A DNA stretch of 44,352 nucleotides from Lachnospiraceae bacterium. Lineage in GTDB: Bacteria > Bacillota > Clostridia > Lachnospirales > Lachnospiraceae. The first letter of the stretch is position 1. Each line of letters starts with the position of its first letter. The translations under genes were made by a program, and so were the position numbers. Below the pieces are notes generated by a model. That model saw only the letters and a program-made list of their open reading frames with translations, was not told the DNA's origin and did not search any database. The stretch lies in contig JAKSSD010000015.1 in NCBI GenBank assembly GCA_024403275.1, positions 1 to 44,352 on the forward strand, given 5' to 3'. Below are positions 8,339 to 16,344 of the stretch, one piece after another.

Positions 8339-9274
8339 GTGTGGTTTGAAATAGTATTTGGTGTTGTATTAGCATTAGTGGCAAGATGTGCAATAGCATA
8401 TCTTGCTTATTATCTAGTAAAGAAAAAGGGATATAAAGCTGGAATATGGTTCCTAATAGGACTCTTATTAGGATGGATAGGAGTTTTTCTAGCAATATTA
8501 AAAACTGAAAGTAGAAGAAATTATGAGAATGATGATGCTAAACACTATGTGGATCAGTTAGCTAGAGAAAAAGTTAATTATGCTATATATAAAATGCATA
8601 ACTTTGTAATTGCTAACGGATTGGTTTTGGGAATAAGTGGACCTTTTATTTTTTCTTTAGCGTCGTCAATCATATTTGTTATTTTTGAAACAAGATTTCC
8701 CTATATGGAAAGGCTTAAAGCCCTAGTAGTAATTATTGGAATTATTATGCTTGTGGTGGCTATTGACTTTATTATTTTATATCTTATTTTCTACCAGTGG
8801 AAAAAGGTAAATCATATAAATGCGGTTCTTCATAATGCCAAGGAACTTAAGTTATATGGAGATATCATTGAAGGCAAAGAGTATACAGACAGCGATTATT
8901 TATGTGATATAGGAGCTGATGTACAAAAGGGAATGCTTTATCAGAGTACATATCTTTCAATTTCAGAAAATTATATTTTTGGAATAGTATGGGCCGATGA
9001 GAATACATTTACATTTATTCCAGTAGTAGTTCCTAGAAAAATGATTACAAAAATTTATTGTGATTATAGAGGATACTGGGCAAGTGTTCCAGGTGGTGGA
9101 GGAAATCTGATAAGTGCAGTAGCAGGTAATAGGACTTATAGATATACAGGAGGCTATAATGTATATCTAAATAATGGTAAAAAAGTAGTTATTGCCTATG
9201 GTAATAAACATGCTATGGGAAGAACAAGAAAAGAATTAGAAAAAACAGGGATTTTAGTTGATTCTATTTATTAG
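8339..9274 (+). CDS. Membrane protein of unknown function
   Basis: This 311-residue protein starts at a GTG 6 bases after GGGAG (8328-8332). It has hydrophobic segments at about residues 3-24, 33-52, 87-117 and 128-152. A short motif, KKGYKAGIWFLIGLLLGWIG, in the first hairpin resembles small membrane modules that often precede soluble domains. The C-terminal 150 residues are hydrophilic and contain a glycine-rich PGGGGN loop. No named family is recognised. The next, interrupted gene starts 10 bases after the stop with its own ribosome site, so the two may be cotranscribed. Confidence 0.6.
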   Translation: MWFEIVFGVVLALVARCAIAYLAYYLVKKKGYKAGIWFLIGLLLGWIGVFLAILKTESRRNYENDDAKHYVDQLAREKVNYAIYKMHNFVIANGLVLGISGPFIFSLASSIIFVIFETRFPYMERLKALVVIIGIIMLVVAIDFIILYLIFYQWKKVNHINAVLHNAKELKLYGDIIEGKEYTDSDYLCDIGADVQKGMLYQSTYLSISENYIFGIVWADENTFTFIPVVVPRKMITKIYCDYRGYWASVPGGGGNLISAVAGNRTYRYTGGYNVYLNNGKKVVIAYGNKHAMGRTRKELEKTGILVDSIY

Positions 9275-9284
9275 GGGTGAATTT

Positions 9285-9820
9285 ATGCAAACAGTTTTTA
9301 TAGCGTCATCTTCATTCAATTGGATATATATCATTTATCTTTTGGCAATGATTTTACCATGGGCATTGGTACCTATTATGGCGAAGGAAAAAAAAAAAAT
9401 TTGTCAAAAAAGCAAAAGAAGATAGCTAATTCTATTATAATGGGATTTTGTTCATTGTTTTCTTTTGTTTTGCTATTAGTGATATTATTTACAGGTTTAA
9501 GAGAGCTAAATACATACAAAAATACATTATATAAATATAATCACGGAGAGTATAAAGAAGTTGAAGGCTATATTAGTGGGTTTAAGATGTTAGCAGACAA
9601 TGAAGGTCGCACAATGGATGAAGAATTTTATGTAGATGATGTGTTTTTTAGAGTATATGCTAGTGAAATAGGTGCGAAATGGTATTCACCTAAATCTAAT
9701 GGAAATGGTATTATTTATAAAGATGGACAGTATGTTAAAGTAAAATACAATATTTCCAAAGGCCATAATCATAAAGATAGAAATTATATAATGCAGATTG
9801 ATATTCTAAATAATAATTAA
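9285..9820 (+). CDS. Membrane protein interrupted by a frameshift at an A12 run
   Basis: AGGGGTG followed by ATG 9285 opens a frame with one membrane segment (NWIYIIYLLAMILPWALVPI) that ends at a TAG at 9423-9425. At a run of 12 A (9388-9399) the reading passes naturally into the -1 frame, which continues with KKNLSKKQKK, a second membrane segment and a roughly 95-residue soluble tail ending at 9820. One extra A, or a -1 slip, would give a single protein of about 178 residues. The downstream frame has no convincing start of its own. The tail recalls DUF3592-like domains (weak). The shift may be a sequencing error, a real mutation, or productive slippage. Confidence 0.55.
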
Positions 9821-9837
9821 TAATGGTAAAAAAGATT

Positions 9838-9875
9838 TCACCAGGCGGATCTAATTAATCAGCCTGGTGATATTT
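9838..9875 (+). terminator. Hairpin terminator with weak T tract
   Basis: TCACCAGGC (9838-9846) pairs perfectly with GCCTGGTGA (9862-9870). The following TATTTG is a weak tail, but an A-rich stretch precedes the stem. Confidence 0.6.
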
Positions 9876-10090
9876 GTATCATAGAATTTCATTTGGATCA
9901 ATTCGTAATTAGTCTGCCATAAGATTTTGTTCTTTCTTTAAAATAATGCTTTAAAGCGTGAACAATGGTTTATAAATACAATTAAAACTAAATAAAAAAA
10001 ACCGCATTAAGTATATAACATAAATATTAGAAATATGATATAAAAATAATATAAACTAAAATAATATAAATCTATCACGTAATTGGAATT

Positions 10091-10119
10091 CTTATGAGAG
10101 CATTAATGCAATTCATAAG
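10091..10119. promoter_or_regulatory. Interrupted palindrome just before the esterase ribosome site
   Basis: CTTATGA (10091-10097) and TCATAAG (10113-10119) are perfect inverted repeats enclosing a perfect 10-bp palindrome GCATTAATGC (10100-10109). It ends 2 bases before the GGGGGG ribosome site. It could be an operator or a 5' hairpin affecting translation. Confidence 0.45.
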
Positions 10120-10130
10120 TGGGGGGAAGT

Positions 10131-11003
10131 ATGTCATTTTATTCAAAAAGGTTTGTTTTTCATTGCCAGCTTTCTGATACTATTAGGGATTTAGGTCTCA
10201 AAACTCCGGAAAGTATAGAAAGATTTGATAATATTAGATATGGTGAGGATAAAAAGTGGCAGGTATTGGACGTATATAGGCCTAAGAAGGCAGAAGGTAA
10301 ATTGCCAGTTATTATCAGTAATCATGGAGGCGGCTGGGTGTATGGAAGCAAGAAGACATATCAATATTATTGTATGAATCTTGCAGAAAGAGGATTTGTA
10401 GTTATTAATTTTAGTTATAGACTGGCTCCTAAGTTTAAATTTCCAGCAGCTTTAGAAGACACCAATCTGGTTTTTGATTGGCTAATGAAAAATGCGGATA
10501 AATATAATATTGATATTAACAATATTTTTGCAGTAGGAGATTCAGCAGGTGCCACTAACATGGGCTTATATGCCGCTATGTTAGTGAATGAAGAATATGC
10601 AGGCAAATTCAAGTTTAAACTTACAGACAATGTGAAGATTAAAGCCCTTGGACTTAATTTTGGAATCTACGATATGTTTGTTGGAAGTGAACATTGTTTT
10701 GTTAAAGATATATTTGAATATGGCGGAAATATACCTGAATTGGATCAAATGTCACTTGTATTTAATCTTAATGATAAGTTTCCACCAACCTTTATTATGA
10801 CAGCAAATGAGGATTTTCTTAATAAGCAAGTTCCATATTTGACAAAGGTTTTCGATGAAAAGAAGATTCAATATGTATCAAGACAGTATGGAAGCGATGA
10901 GATGCCTCTTTATCATGTTTTCCATTGTAATATAAGAACTGAGGAAGCTAAGGTAGCTAATGATGATGAAATAGCATTTTTCAATAAATTTATAGTTAGT
11001 TAA
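10131..11003 (+). CDS. HSL-family alpha/beta esterase
   Basis: This 290-residue cytoplasmic protein is of the hormone-sensitive-lipase type (Abhydrolase_3). The oxyanion motif HGGG is at residues 65-68 and the nucleophile motif GDSAG has Ser138. Asp228 (ANED) and His262 (YHVF) complete the triad. Such enzymes hydrolyse short acyl or acetyl esters; together with the xylosidase upstream it could deacetylate xylan-derived sugars, but this is speculation. The start is ATG 10131 after a G6AA ribosome site; an upstream in-frame GTG at 10119 is part of the palindrome and is rejected. It is a single gene with a strong terminator. Confidence 0.85.
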   Translation: MSFYSKRFVFHCQLSDTIRDLGLKTPESIERFDNIRYGEDKKWQVLDVYRPKKAEGKLPVIISNHGGGWVYGSKKTYQYYCMNLAERGFVVINFSYRLAPKFKFPAALEDTNLVFDWLMKNADKYNIDINNIFAVGDSAGATNMGLYAAMLVNEEYAGKFKFKLTDNVKIKALGLNFGIYDMFVGSEHCFVKDIFEYGGNIPELDQMSLVFNLNDKFPPTFIMTANEDFLNKQVPYLTKVFDEKKIQYVSRQYGSDEMPLYHVFHCNIRTEEAKVANDDEIAFFNKFIVS

Positions 11004-11092
11004 GCTTCGCTTTAATGGCTTATTAATACAGACACAGGCACGATATGTTTAATAATTTAATTATAGTTTGGATGATACATTTTAAAGATTAG

Positions 11093-11129
11093 AAAAACGC
11101 TTAGGCAGATATCATACCTAAGCGTTTTT
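11093..11129. terminator. Bidirectional terminator between convergent genes
   Basis: AAAAACGCTTAGG (11093-11105) and CCTAAGCGTTTTT (11117-11129) form a perfect 13-bp stem with A5 on the left and T5 on the right. It can stop transcription from the esterase on the + strand and from the MATE gene on the - strand. Confidence 0.9.
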
Positions 11130-11177
11130 AATTTATTTATAGATAATATATTTGAGTAACCTCTCTTATAATCTTTT

Positions 11178-11249
11178 TTGCGTAGAAAATCGGAAATATT
11201 ACCGATTCACATACCCTTACATTGTGGGAAATAAAGTATAGTTACGCAA
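11178..11249. other. Nested inverted repeats in the MATE 3' region
   Basis: TTGCGTA (11178-11184) and TACGCAA (11243-11249) enclose a second repeat AATCGG/CCGATT with an 8-base loop and a short CCC/GGG pair. An RNA from either strand could fold as a multi-branched structure. No known RNA family is recognised. Confidence 0.3.
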
Positions 11250-11277
11250 GATAAAGACAAGGTCAAAGAGAATAAAA

Positions 11278-12615
11278 TTATGGGGTTTTAGAGTTGCGAC
11301 CAAGTGAAGTTTTATAAAAGAAAACAGAAATTACAGTAGCAATGCACCATCCAATTGGCCAAGCACACCAAATGCCTGTAGAACCAAGGATAGTTTTAGC
11401 GAATAGAATAGCTAATACTACACGTAAAATAAGGTCTGTAAATGTACCTACCATGAATTGCTTCATAAGTCCGCCGCCACGAAGAACTCCGTCGGATATG
11501 AGTTTAACAGATACTACAAAATAAAATGGTGCAAGGATTCTTAGGTAGATAGAACCGGCAGCAATTGCTTCTACTGTAGGTTCGTCAATAAAGAAGGCAA
11601 CCATATATTTAGTTAATAGCATATAAATAATGAAAAATGGTAAGGTAAGAAGCCATACCATTTTGATTCCAGCTTTAAAGCCATCCTTGATTCTCTCGTT
11701 TTTGCCTGCACCGAGATTCTGGGAGGCGAAATTAGAGATACCATTACCAAGAGTGGTATATGAGGTAATAACAAGGTTATTTAATTTAACACCTGCTGCA
11801 TAACCTGCGATAACATCACTACCGAAATTATTAATTACACCCTGGATAATAATGTTACCAAGAGAGATGAAGCTTTGCTGCAAAATACTTGGAACTGCAA
11901 TGGTCAAAAATGATTTAAGCATTTCTAAGGAAAAAACAATAAAGGATTCCTTAAGATGCATTTTATATAAGCGAATAAATAAAACAATCATTGAAGCAAT
12001 ACAGCTTAATCCCTGGCAAAGGAAAGTTGCCCATGCAACTCCGTCAACCTGCATAGGTGTGTATTTAACAAAAAGAATATCCACTAAAATATTAGAAGTG
12101 GAAGATATTATAAGGAATATAAATGGAGTCTTGGAATCTCCGAGAGCAGAGAAAATGCCAGTCGTAATATTGTAAAAGAATACGAATGGAAGTCCATAAA
12201 TATAAATGTCAAGATAAAGCTTGGAATCTGCCATGAGATTAGCAGGAGTGTGGATAGCATTAAGTAGAAAACCACCAAAGATAAGGCCAAGAAGCATAAG
12301 TACTCCACAGATTGCGCCACTTGTAATAAGTGATGTGGAAATGGCAGTCTTCATTTTACCATAATTTTTAGCACCGAAGAAACGGGAAGTAATAACAGAA
12401 CATCCGATATTACAACCGAAAGCAAAGGCAATGAAAATTAGTGTGATTTCATAACTATTTCCTACAGCTGCAAGGGCATTTTGATTGATGAAATTGCCTG
12501 CAACCCAGGAGTCAGCCAGATTATACAATTGTTGAAAAATAACACTGCCAAATAAAGGCAGGCAAAATCTCCAAAGAACCTTTTGTGGATTCCCAACAGT
12601 TAAATCTTTGTTCAT
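11278..12615 (-). CDS. MATE-family multidrug/sodium antiporter
   Basis: This 445-residue protein on the minus strand has about twelve membrane helices and the two-fold MatE repeat. It shows PLFGSVIFQQLYNLADSWVAG in helix 1, the GNSYE and GCNIGCSVITSRFFGAKN segment in the first half, and the matching SLGNIIIQGVINNFG and NFASQNLGAGK segment in the second. MATE proteins export cationic drugs or metabolites using Na+ or H+ gradients. The start is the ATG at 12615 (AGGAG lies 10 bases upstream); an in-frame extension to 12684 is rejected. It is the only minus-strand gene here. A TATAAT at 12654-12649 would suit its promoter. Confidence 0.9.
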   Translation of the reverse strand: MNKDLTVGNPQKVLWRFCLPLFGSVIFQQLYNLADSWVAGNFINQNALAAVGNSYEITLIFIAFAFGCNIGCSVITSRFFGAKNYGKMKTAISTSLITSGAICGVLMLLGLIFGGFLLNAIHTPANLMADSKLYLDIYIYGLPFVFFYNITTGIFSALGDSKTPFIFLIISSTSNILVDILFVKYTPMQVDGVAWATFLCQGLSCIASMIVLFIRLYKMHLKESFIVFSLEMLKSFLTIAVPSILQQSFISLGNIIIQGVINNFGSDVIAGYAAGVKLNNLVITSYTTLGNGISNFASQNLGAGKNERIKDGFKAGIKMVWLLTLPFFIIYMLLTKYMVAFFIDEPTVEAIAAGSIYLRILAPFYFVVSVKLISDGVLRGGGLMKQFMVGTFTDLILRVVLAILFAKTILGSTGIWCAWPIGWCIATVISVFFYKTSLGRNSKTP

Positions 12616-12737
12616 TTGAATCACGCTCCTTGTCGAATGTTTCACGGAATTATATAATAAATATGTTGTGATTATTCGCAACAAGTATATTCCCTACTAA
12701 ATCAGTAGTCAATGAGTTTAGTTAAGATGGAGTTAAA

Positions 12738-13574
12738 ATGAGTAAAAAAGTAAATGGTGTACTTTCGTATTTATTTATAATATTAGGCGCTTTAATGGCA
12801 AGCTTTTCAGTTGCCTGTATTTTGCTTCCGAATGATGCAATAGATTATGGCACAGCAGGTATTGCTATCATTATTAATAAGTTAACGGGTTTTAACCTGT
12901 CGCTATGTGTGGTATGTGTAATGACGCCTTTTTTGTTGGCAGCATTTCTATTTATGGGAAAAAGATTCTTTTTCAAGGCTTTAATAGGTGCGATTTTTTA
13001 TACTATAGGACTTGAATGCTTTGAAAAAATACCTTTTACCCTCAATACAGAGCATTTCTTAGCAGTTGCTTTTGGTGGTGCTATATTAGGTGCAGGTCTC
13101 GCTTTGATTCTTAGATATGGCGGATGTATTGATGGTTCTGAAATATTGGCCAACATTATAGTAAGAAAATTAAGTGATAAGACAGGAAGAAACTATAGTC
13201 TTACTTATATATTGGTAGCCTTCAATGCGCTGGTTTACATAACTGCATTTTTGCTGATTGACAGGGACTCTGCTATGCTTAGTTTGTTAGTATATGTAAT
13301 AGCGACAGCTATAATTGACCATTTCACTGATCATTTCGAGGCGATAAAGCAGGTTACAATTATAACCAAGAACCCAGACCAGCTTATTGAATGTATCAAG
13401 AAAGAACTGAATAAGACCTGTACAATTATTGATTCTGAGGGAGCCATTGCGGGTGAAAATAAGACTTTGATCTGCTATGTTACTTATTTTGAACTACAGC
13501 ATATGAGAGAGATTATTCAGAAAAACAAGGGTACTTTCAGTACGGTATCAACTGTAGATGAAATTATCAGATAA
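12738..13574 (+). CDS. YitT-family membrane protein (DUF161 + DUF2179)
   Basis: This 278-residue protein has five to six membrane helices in residues 1-200, with the family signatures DAIDYGTAGIAIIINKLTGFNL and GGAILGAGLALILRYGGCIDGSEILA. A cytoplasmic DUF2179 domain follows at about 205-278 (KQVTIITKNPDQL, TTID/STV). The family (B. subtilis YitT, YxkD, YqfU, YpjC) is widespread in Firmicutes with no proven transport role. It is divergent from the MATE gene; GGAG lies 6 bases before the ATG. It appears monocistronic. Confidence 0.9.
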   Translation: MSKKVNGVLSYLFIILGALMASFSVACILLPNDAIDYGTAGIAIIINKLTGFNLSLCVVCVMTPFLLAAFLFMGKRFFFKALIGAIFYTIGLECFEKIPFTLNTEHFLAVAFGGAILGAGLALILRYGGCIDGSEILANIIVRKLSDKTGRNYSLTYILVAFNALVYITAFLLIDRDSAMLSLLVYVIATAIIDHFTDHFEAIKQVTIITKNPDQLIECIKKELNKTCTIIDSEGAIAGENKTLICYVTYFELQHMREIIQKNKGTFSTVSTVDEIIR

Positions 13575-13714
13575 ATAGGGTAAAAATAGATAAAATGGAC
13601 AATCAAATTCTGTTAGTATTTTAGGCAAAGAATGTTTGAAAAAATGCACTTTTCGTATTAAAATTAAAGGGATAAATACAATTTGTCCATAAAAACATAA
13701 ATGGGGGTTTCATT

Positions 13715-14467
13715 ATGAAGATAGCTGACTTTTGCGATATGGAAAAATTAGAGGATCTTGTAAATAATTGGTCTAAGGCTACTGGTATGGTAGTGACAGT
13801 TTTGGACGAAGCAGGAACTCATCTTACAGAGAATTATCAGAATACAGATTTTTGTAATTATACACAGGGAACACATAAGGGAAGAGAAATATGTGACAGA
13901 TGCCAAAGAGAAGGCAAGGGAGCTTATACATGTGATCTTGGATTATATGAATTTAAGGTACCTATTACTCTTTCAGATGGCAAAGTTCTTGGAACTTTAG
14001 TTGGTGGTCAGGCATTCCCTGGACAGCCAGATAAAGATAAGCTTTCAAGAAAAGCAAGAGAGTTTGGTATAGATGAAGATAAATATTCTGATGCAGCATC
14101 CAGAGTATGTGTAAGAAGCAAAGAAGAGATTGAAGCATCTGTTAAGCTTTTATCTGATATGGTAAATATGTTTGTTGATTCAAGCTATGAGACAGATTAT
14201 AACAAGAAGCTTCGTGAAGACCTTAAGAAGAGAATTGCTAATACATCACAGAATGTAGTTAAGATCAATGAGAATATTGCTGGTCTTTCAAACAGACAGA
14301 AGATGTTAGCTCTCAATGCTTCAATTGAGGCAGCTAGAGCTGGCGAAGCAGGAAGAGGATTCGTTGTAGTAGCAAACGAAGTTAAGAACCTTGCTGCTGA
14401 TATGAAGGTAGCTTCAGATAAGATTACAGTAATGTTTAATGAACTTACAGAGAATCTTACAATGTAA
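13715..14467 (+). CDS. Short soluble chemoreceptor-like protein with PocR sensor domain
   Basis: This 250-residue protein has no membrane helix. Residues 1-155 are a PocR-type ligand-binding domain ([33 protein letters not shown]). Residues 165-250 are the hairpin tip of a methyl-accepting signalling domain, including [20 protein letters not shown] and NEVKNLA. Canonical receptors have a far longer coiled coil; here only about 35-40 residues remain on each side of the tip. PocR domains sense small molecules in propanediol and related pathways. It may talk to CheA/CheW or act as a soluble scaffold. GGGGG before ATG 13715 is the ribosome site. An 8-bp inverted repeat (ATGGACAA at 13595-13602, TTGTCCAT at 13683-13690) lies upstream. 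Confidence 0.85.
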   Translation: MKIADFCDMEKLEDLVNNWSKATGMVVTVLDEAGTHLTENYQNTDFCNYTQGTHKGREICDRCQREGKGAYTCDLGLYEFKVPITLSDGKVLGTLVGGQAFPGQPDKDKLSRKAREFGIDEDKYSDAASRVCVRSKEEIEASVKLLSDMVNMFVDSSYETDYNKKLREDLKKRIANTSQNVVKINENIAGLSNRQKMLALNASIEAARAGEAGRGFVVVANEVKNLAADMKVASDKITVMFNELTENLTM

Positions 14468-14519
14468 TTCAAATTCATAAGGCTTTAATGAAATTTTGAG
14501 ATATTAATGAATTTTGGAA

Positions 14520-14610
14520 TTTGTTCGAAATTTTAAGCTTGATGTATTTATATATAGCTATTTGTTTGGAATTATAAGCTTGATGTTTTAATATATAGCT
14601 GTTTGTTCGA
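14520..14610. repeat. 41-bp tandem repeat, two copies plus a partial third
   Basis: Copies at 14520-14560 and 14561-14601 share TTTGTT, AAGCTTGATGT and ATATATAGCT at matching places. A third copy begins at 14602 with TTTGTTCGA and then breaks off. Confidence 0.8.
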
Positions 14611-14661
14611 CATCACTAATTATTTAGTACTTATTGATTAGTAAGATATCAACATTAAATC

Positions 14662-14703
14662 AAAAGATCACCAAATCGATGGATTGGTGGTCTTTTTCTT
14701 TTT
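14662..14703 (+). terminator. Rho-independent terminator
   Basis: AAAAGATCACCAA (14662-14674) pairs with TTGGTGGTCTTTT (14684-14696), with one wobble and a 9-base loop, followed by more T. It probably ends the PocR receptor transcript. Confidence 0.85.
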
Positions 14704-14834
14704 GTGTGGGTATTAAGTGCGTTGAATTTATGGATTATGTAAAGAATTATTTGTGTGCAGATAAGGGGAAAAATATTGGGTGTACATCTGATAGTAGAAA
14801 TAATAAGAATACTCCCTATTTACAAAAGTGTTCC

Positions 14835-15131
14835 TATGGTCCATTTCTTACGGGAGTTACAATTATAGACCATTTCGCACTATATATTTTGGTTATTTAT
14901 GGTCCATTTCCAATGGAAGTTACAATTTTGGACCATTTCGCACTATATATTTTGGTTATTTATGGTCCATTTCTTACGGGAGTTACAATTTTGGACCATT
15001 TCGCACTATATATTTTGGTTATTTATGGTCCATTTCTTACGGGAGTTACAATTATAGACCATTTCGTACTATATATTTCACTTATTTATGGTCCATTTTG
15101 AAAGTATATTTAGATTTTAAGACCATTAGAC
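14835..15131. repeat. 63-bp tandem repeat, four full copies plus a diverged fifth
   Basis: Units begin with TATGGTCCATTT at 14835, 14898, 14961, 15024 and 15087, exactly 63 bp apart. Each unit contains ATGGTCC and, about 32 bases later, GACCAT, so each can fold into a hairpin; copies 2 and 3 have the full GGACCAT match. Copy 5 keeps the inverted ends (GGTCC...GACCAT) but has a different interior beginning TTTTGAAAG, the same string as inside the terminator at 6.79 kb. Confidence 0.9.
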
Positions 15132-15192
15132 ATGTATGCAAATATATAAACCATAATGTCAACAGTCTGCATTATAAAACACAGGAATGCAA

Positions 15193-15217
15193 AAAGGGAC
15201 TAAGAATAAGTCTTTTT
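15193..15217 (+). terminator. Weak terminator-like hairpin after the 63-bp repeats
   Basis: A stem at 15193-15201 and 15209-15217 (GACT/AGTC core, A/T ends, two G-U pairs) ends in a T run that is part of the stem. Confidence 0.4.
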
Positions 15218-15385
15218 ATATTTGTGTGTCATATAATATAGACAGATTAAAACTTGAAAATTGAGCTGAATAAAAAAATATAAAAAATACAAAAAATAAT
15301 AGAAATGACTATTGCATTTATGGTAAAATAATCAGGTGCGAAAGCATAAATTAAGAATAAAATTACGTAGGAGGAAGGAATTCAA

Positions 15386-16063
15386 ATGAAGTACGAATTA
15401 AAAGGTGGAGAATTTCCAGTTGTAGAAGTTAAGCTTGAAGCTGAAGAAACAGTAAAATGCCAGGCAGGTGCAATGTGCTGGATGACATCAAATATGGAGA
15501 TGAAAACATCAAGCGGCGGACTTGGTAAAATGTTTGGAAAGGCTCTTACAGGCGAGTCACTTTTCGAGAACAACTATACAGCTAAGGGTGGAGAAGGTAT
15601 GATCGCTTTCTCATCAGGTGTTCCTGGAAATATCCTTGCAGTAGAAATTGGTCCTAACAAGACTATTGTTGCACAGAAGAAGGCATTTCTTGCTTCTGCT
15701 CCAACAGTAAACTATGAAACAACATTCCAGAAAAAGCTTGGTGCAGGCTTCTTTGGTGGTGAAGGTTTCATTATGCAGAAGTTTACAGGCGAAGGTATTG
15801 TATTCCTTGAGATCGATGGTTCAATCGTTGAATATGATCTTGCTGCTGGAGAGAGCATGATTCTTGATACAGGTGCTCTTGCTGCTATGGATGCAACAGT
15901 ATCAATGGATATTGAATCAGTTAAAGGCCTTGGAAACAAGCTTATCGGTGGTGAAGGCTTCTTCAACACAAAGGTAACAGGTCCTGGTCACATTTGGTTA
16001 CAGACAATGCCAGTTTCATCACTTGCTGATGCTGTTAGACCATACATTCCAACAGGTAAATAA
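15386..16063 (+). CDS. AIM24/TIGR00266-family protein
   Basis: This 225-residue soluble protein is rich in glycine and beta strands, with the family blocks AGAMCWMTSNMEM, GGEGMIAFSSGVPGNI, GGEGFIMQKFTGEG and GPGHIWLQTMP. It matches the TIGR00266/AIM24 group, a beta-helical fold named after a yeast mitochondrial biogenesis protein; bacterial members have no assigned function. The AGGAGGAAGG ribosome site and biased codons suggest high expression. It is a single gene with its own terminator. Confidence 0.9.
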   Translation: MKYELKGGEFPVVEVKLEAEETVKCQAGAMCWMTSNMEMKTSSGGLGKMFGKALTGESLFENNYTAKGGEGMIAFSSGVPGNILAVEIGPNKTIVAQKKAFLASAPTVNYETTFQKKLGAGFFGGEGFIMQKFTGEGIVFLEIDGSIVEYDLAAGESMILDTGALAAMDATVSMDIESVKGLGNKLIGGEGFFNTKVTGPGHIWLQTMPVSSLADAVRPYIPTGK

Positions 16064-16084
16064 TTTAACTAATATTTATTGCAA

Positions 16085-16117
16085 AGGCGCTTCTTTATAT
16101 AAGAGGCGCCTATTTTT
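16085..16117 (+). terminator. Rho-independent terminator
   Basis: AGGCGCTTCT (16085-16094) pairs with AGAGGCGCCT (16102-16111), followed by ATTTTT. It separates the AIM24-like gene from the cysteine operon. Confidence 0.9.
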
Positions 16118-16192
16118 ATGTTAAGAATTTATATAGAGACAATAAGTTTAAATTTGAGAAAATAAAAAATATAAAAAATTTAACAATTCCTA

Positions 16193-16221
16193 TTGACATA
16201 GTAGGAAAAGTAGGATATAGT
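16193..16221 (+). promoter_or_regulatory. Strong sigma-A promoter of the cysteine operon
   Basis: TTGACA (16193-16198), 17-base spacer, TATAGT (16216-16221). Transcription should start near 16228 and run into the leader open frame at 16255. Confidence 0.88.
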
Positions 16222-16254
16222 TTGAAACATCGAAAGGAAAGGAGATTATTGAAC

Positions 16255-16344
16255 ATGAAAAAATCTATGAGTTGTTTATATCTTAATAAAGATAGCATGT
16301 GTTGTTGCTTATGTCGAATGCGAAATTTAGGGCAAGTGAACTGA
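16255..16344 (+). CDS. Cys-rich 29-residue leader peptide (putative attenuator peptide)
   Basis: A 29-codon frame starts at ATG 16255, preceded by AAAGGAG at 16238-16244 (an in-frame TTG at 16249 is closer to the site). It encodes five cysteines, with UGU UGU UGC in tandem at 16300-16308 and another UGU at 16312, in the context MCCCLCRM. It lies directly after a strong promoter and before overlapping antiterminator and terminator stems. Placed ahead of a CjaA-like cysteine-type transporter and a C-S lyase, it is best explained as a sensor of charged Cys-tRNA, analogous to TrpL. No evidence can be given that the peptide itself acts. Confidence 0.75.
   Translation: MKKSMSCLYLNKDSMCCCLCRMRNLGQVN

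Larger units (their letters stand above)
9821..10130. other. Gene-free AT-rich stretch
   Basis: It holds the terminator hairpin at 9838-9870 and the interrupted palindrome at 10091-10119. Between them lies very AT-rich DNA with many TATAA-like strings, in which no single promoter stands out. Confidence 0.6.
14468..15385. other. Repeat-rich gene-free region of 0.9 kb
   Basis: This interval holds a 41-bp tandem repeat, a strong terminator, a 63-bp tandem repeat and a weak terminator-like hairpin, each listed separately, then AT-rich DNA before the next gene. Two overlapping open frames cross the 63-bp array, but only because the period is a multiple of three; they lack ribosome sites and one starts upstream of, and reads through, the terminator. 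Confidence 0.7.

Noticed and set aside
11342-12175. Plus-strand open frames opposite the MATE gene
   Set aside because: The minus-strand product is a full-length, clearly conserved transporter; the plus-strand frames have no recognisable features.
14835-15131. CRISPR array
   Set aside because: The units are contiguous and nearly identical along their full length, with no unique spacers, and no cas genes are nearby.
14634-15241. Two long overlapping open frames coding 21-residue repeats (YGPFLTGVTI... and YLWSISYGSYN...)
   Set aside because: They arise because the 63-bp repeat is a multiple of three. No ribosome sites precede them, one starts at TTG upstream of a strong terminator and reads through it, and neither resembles a known protein.
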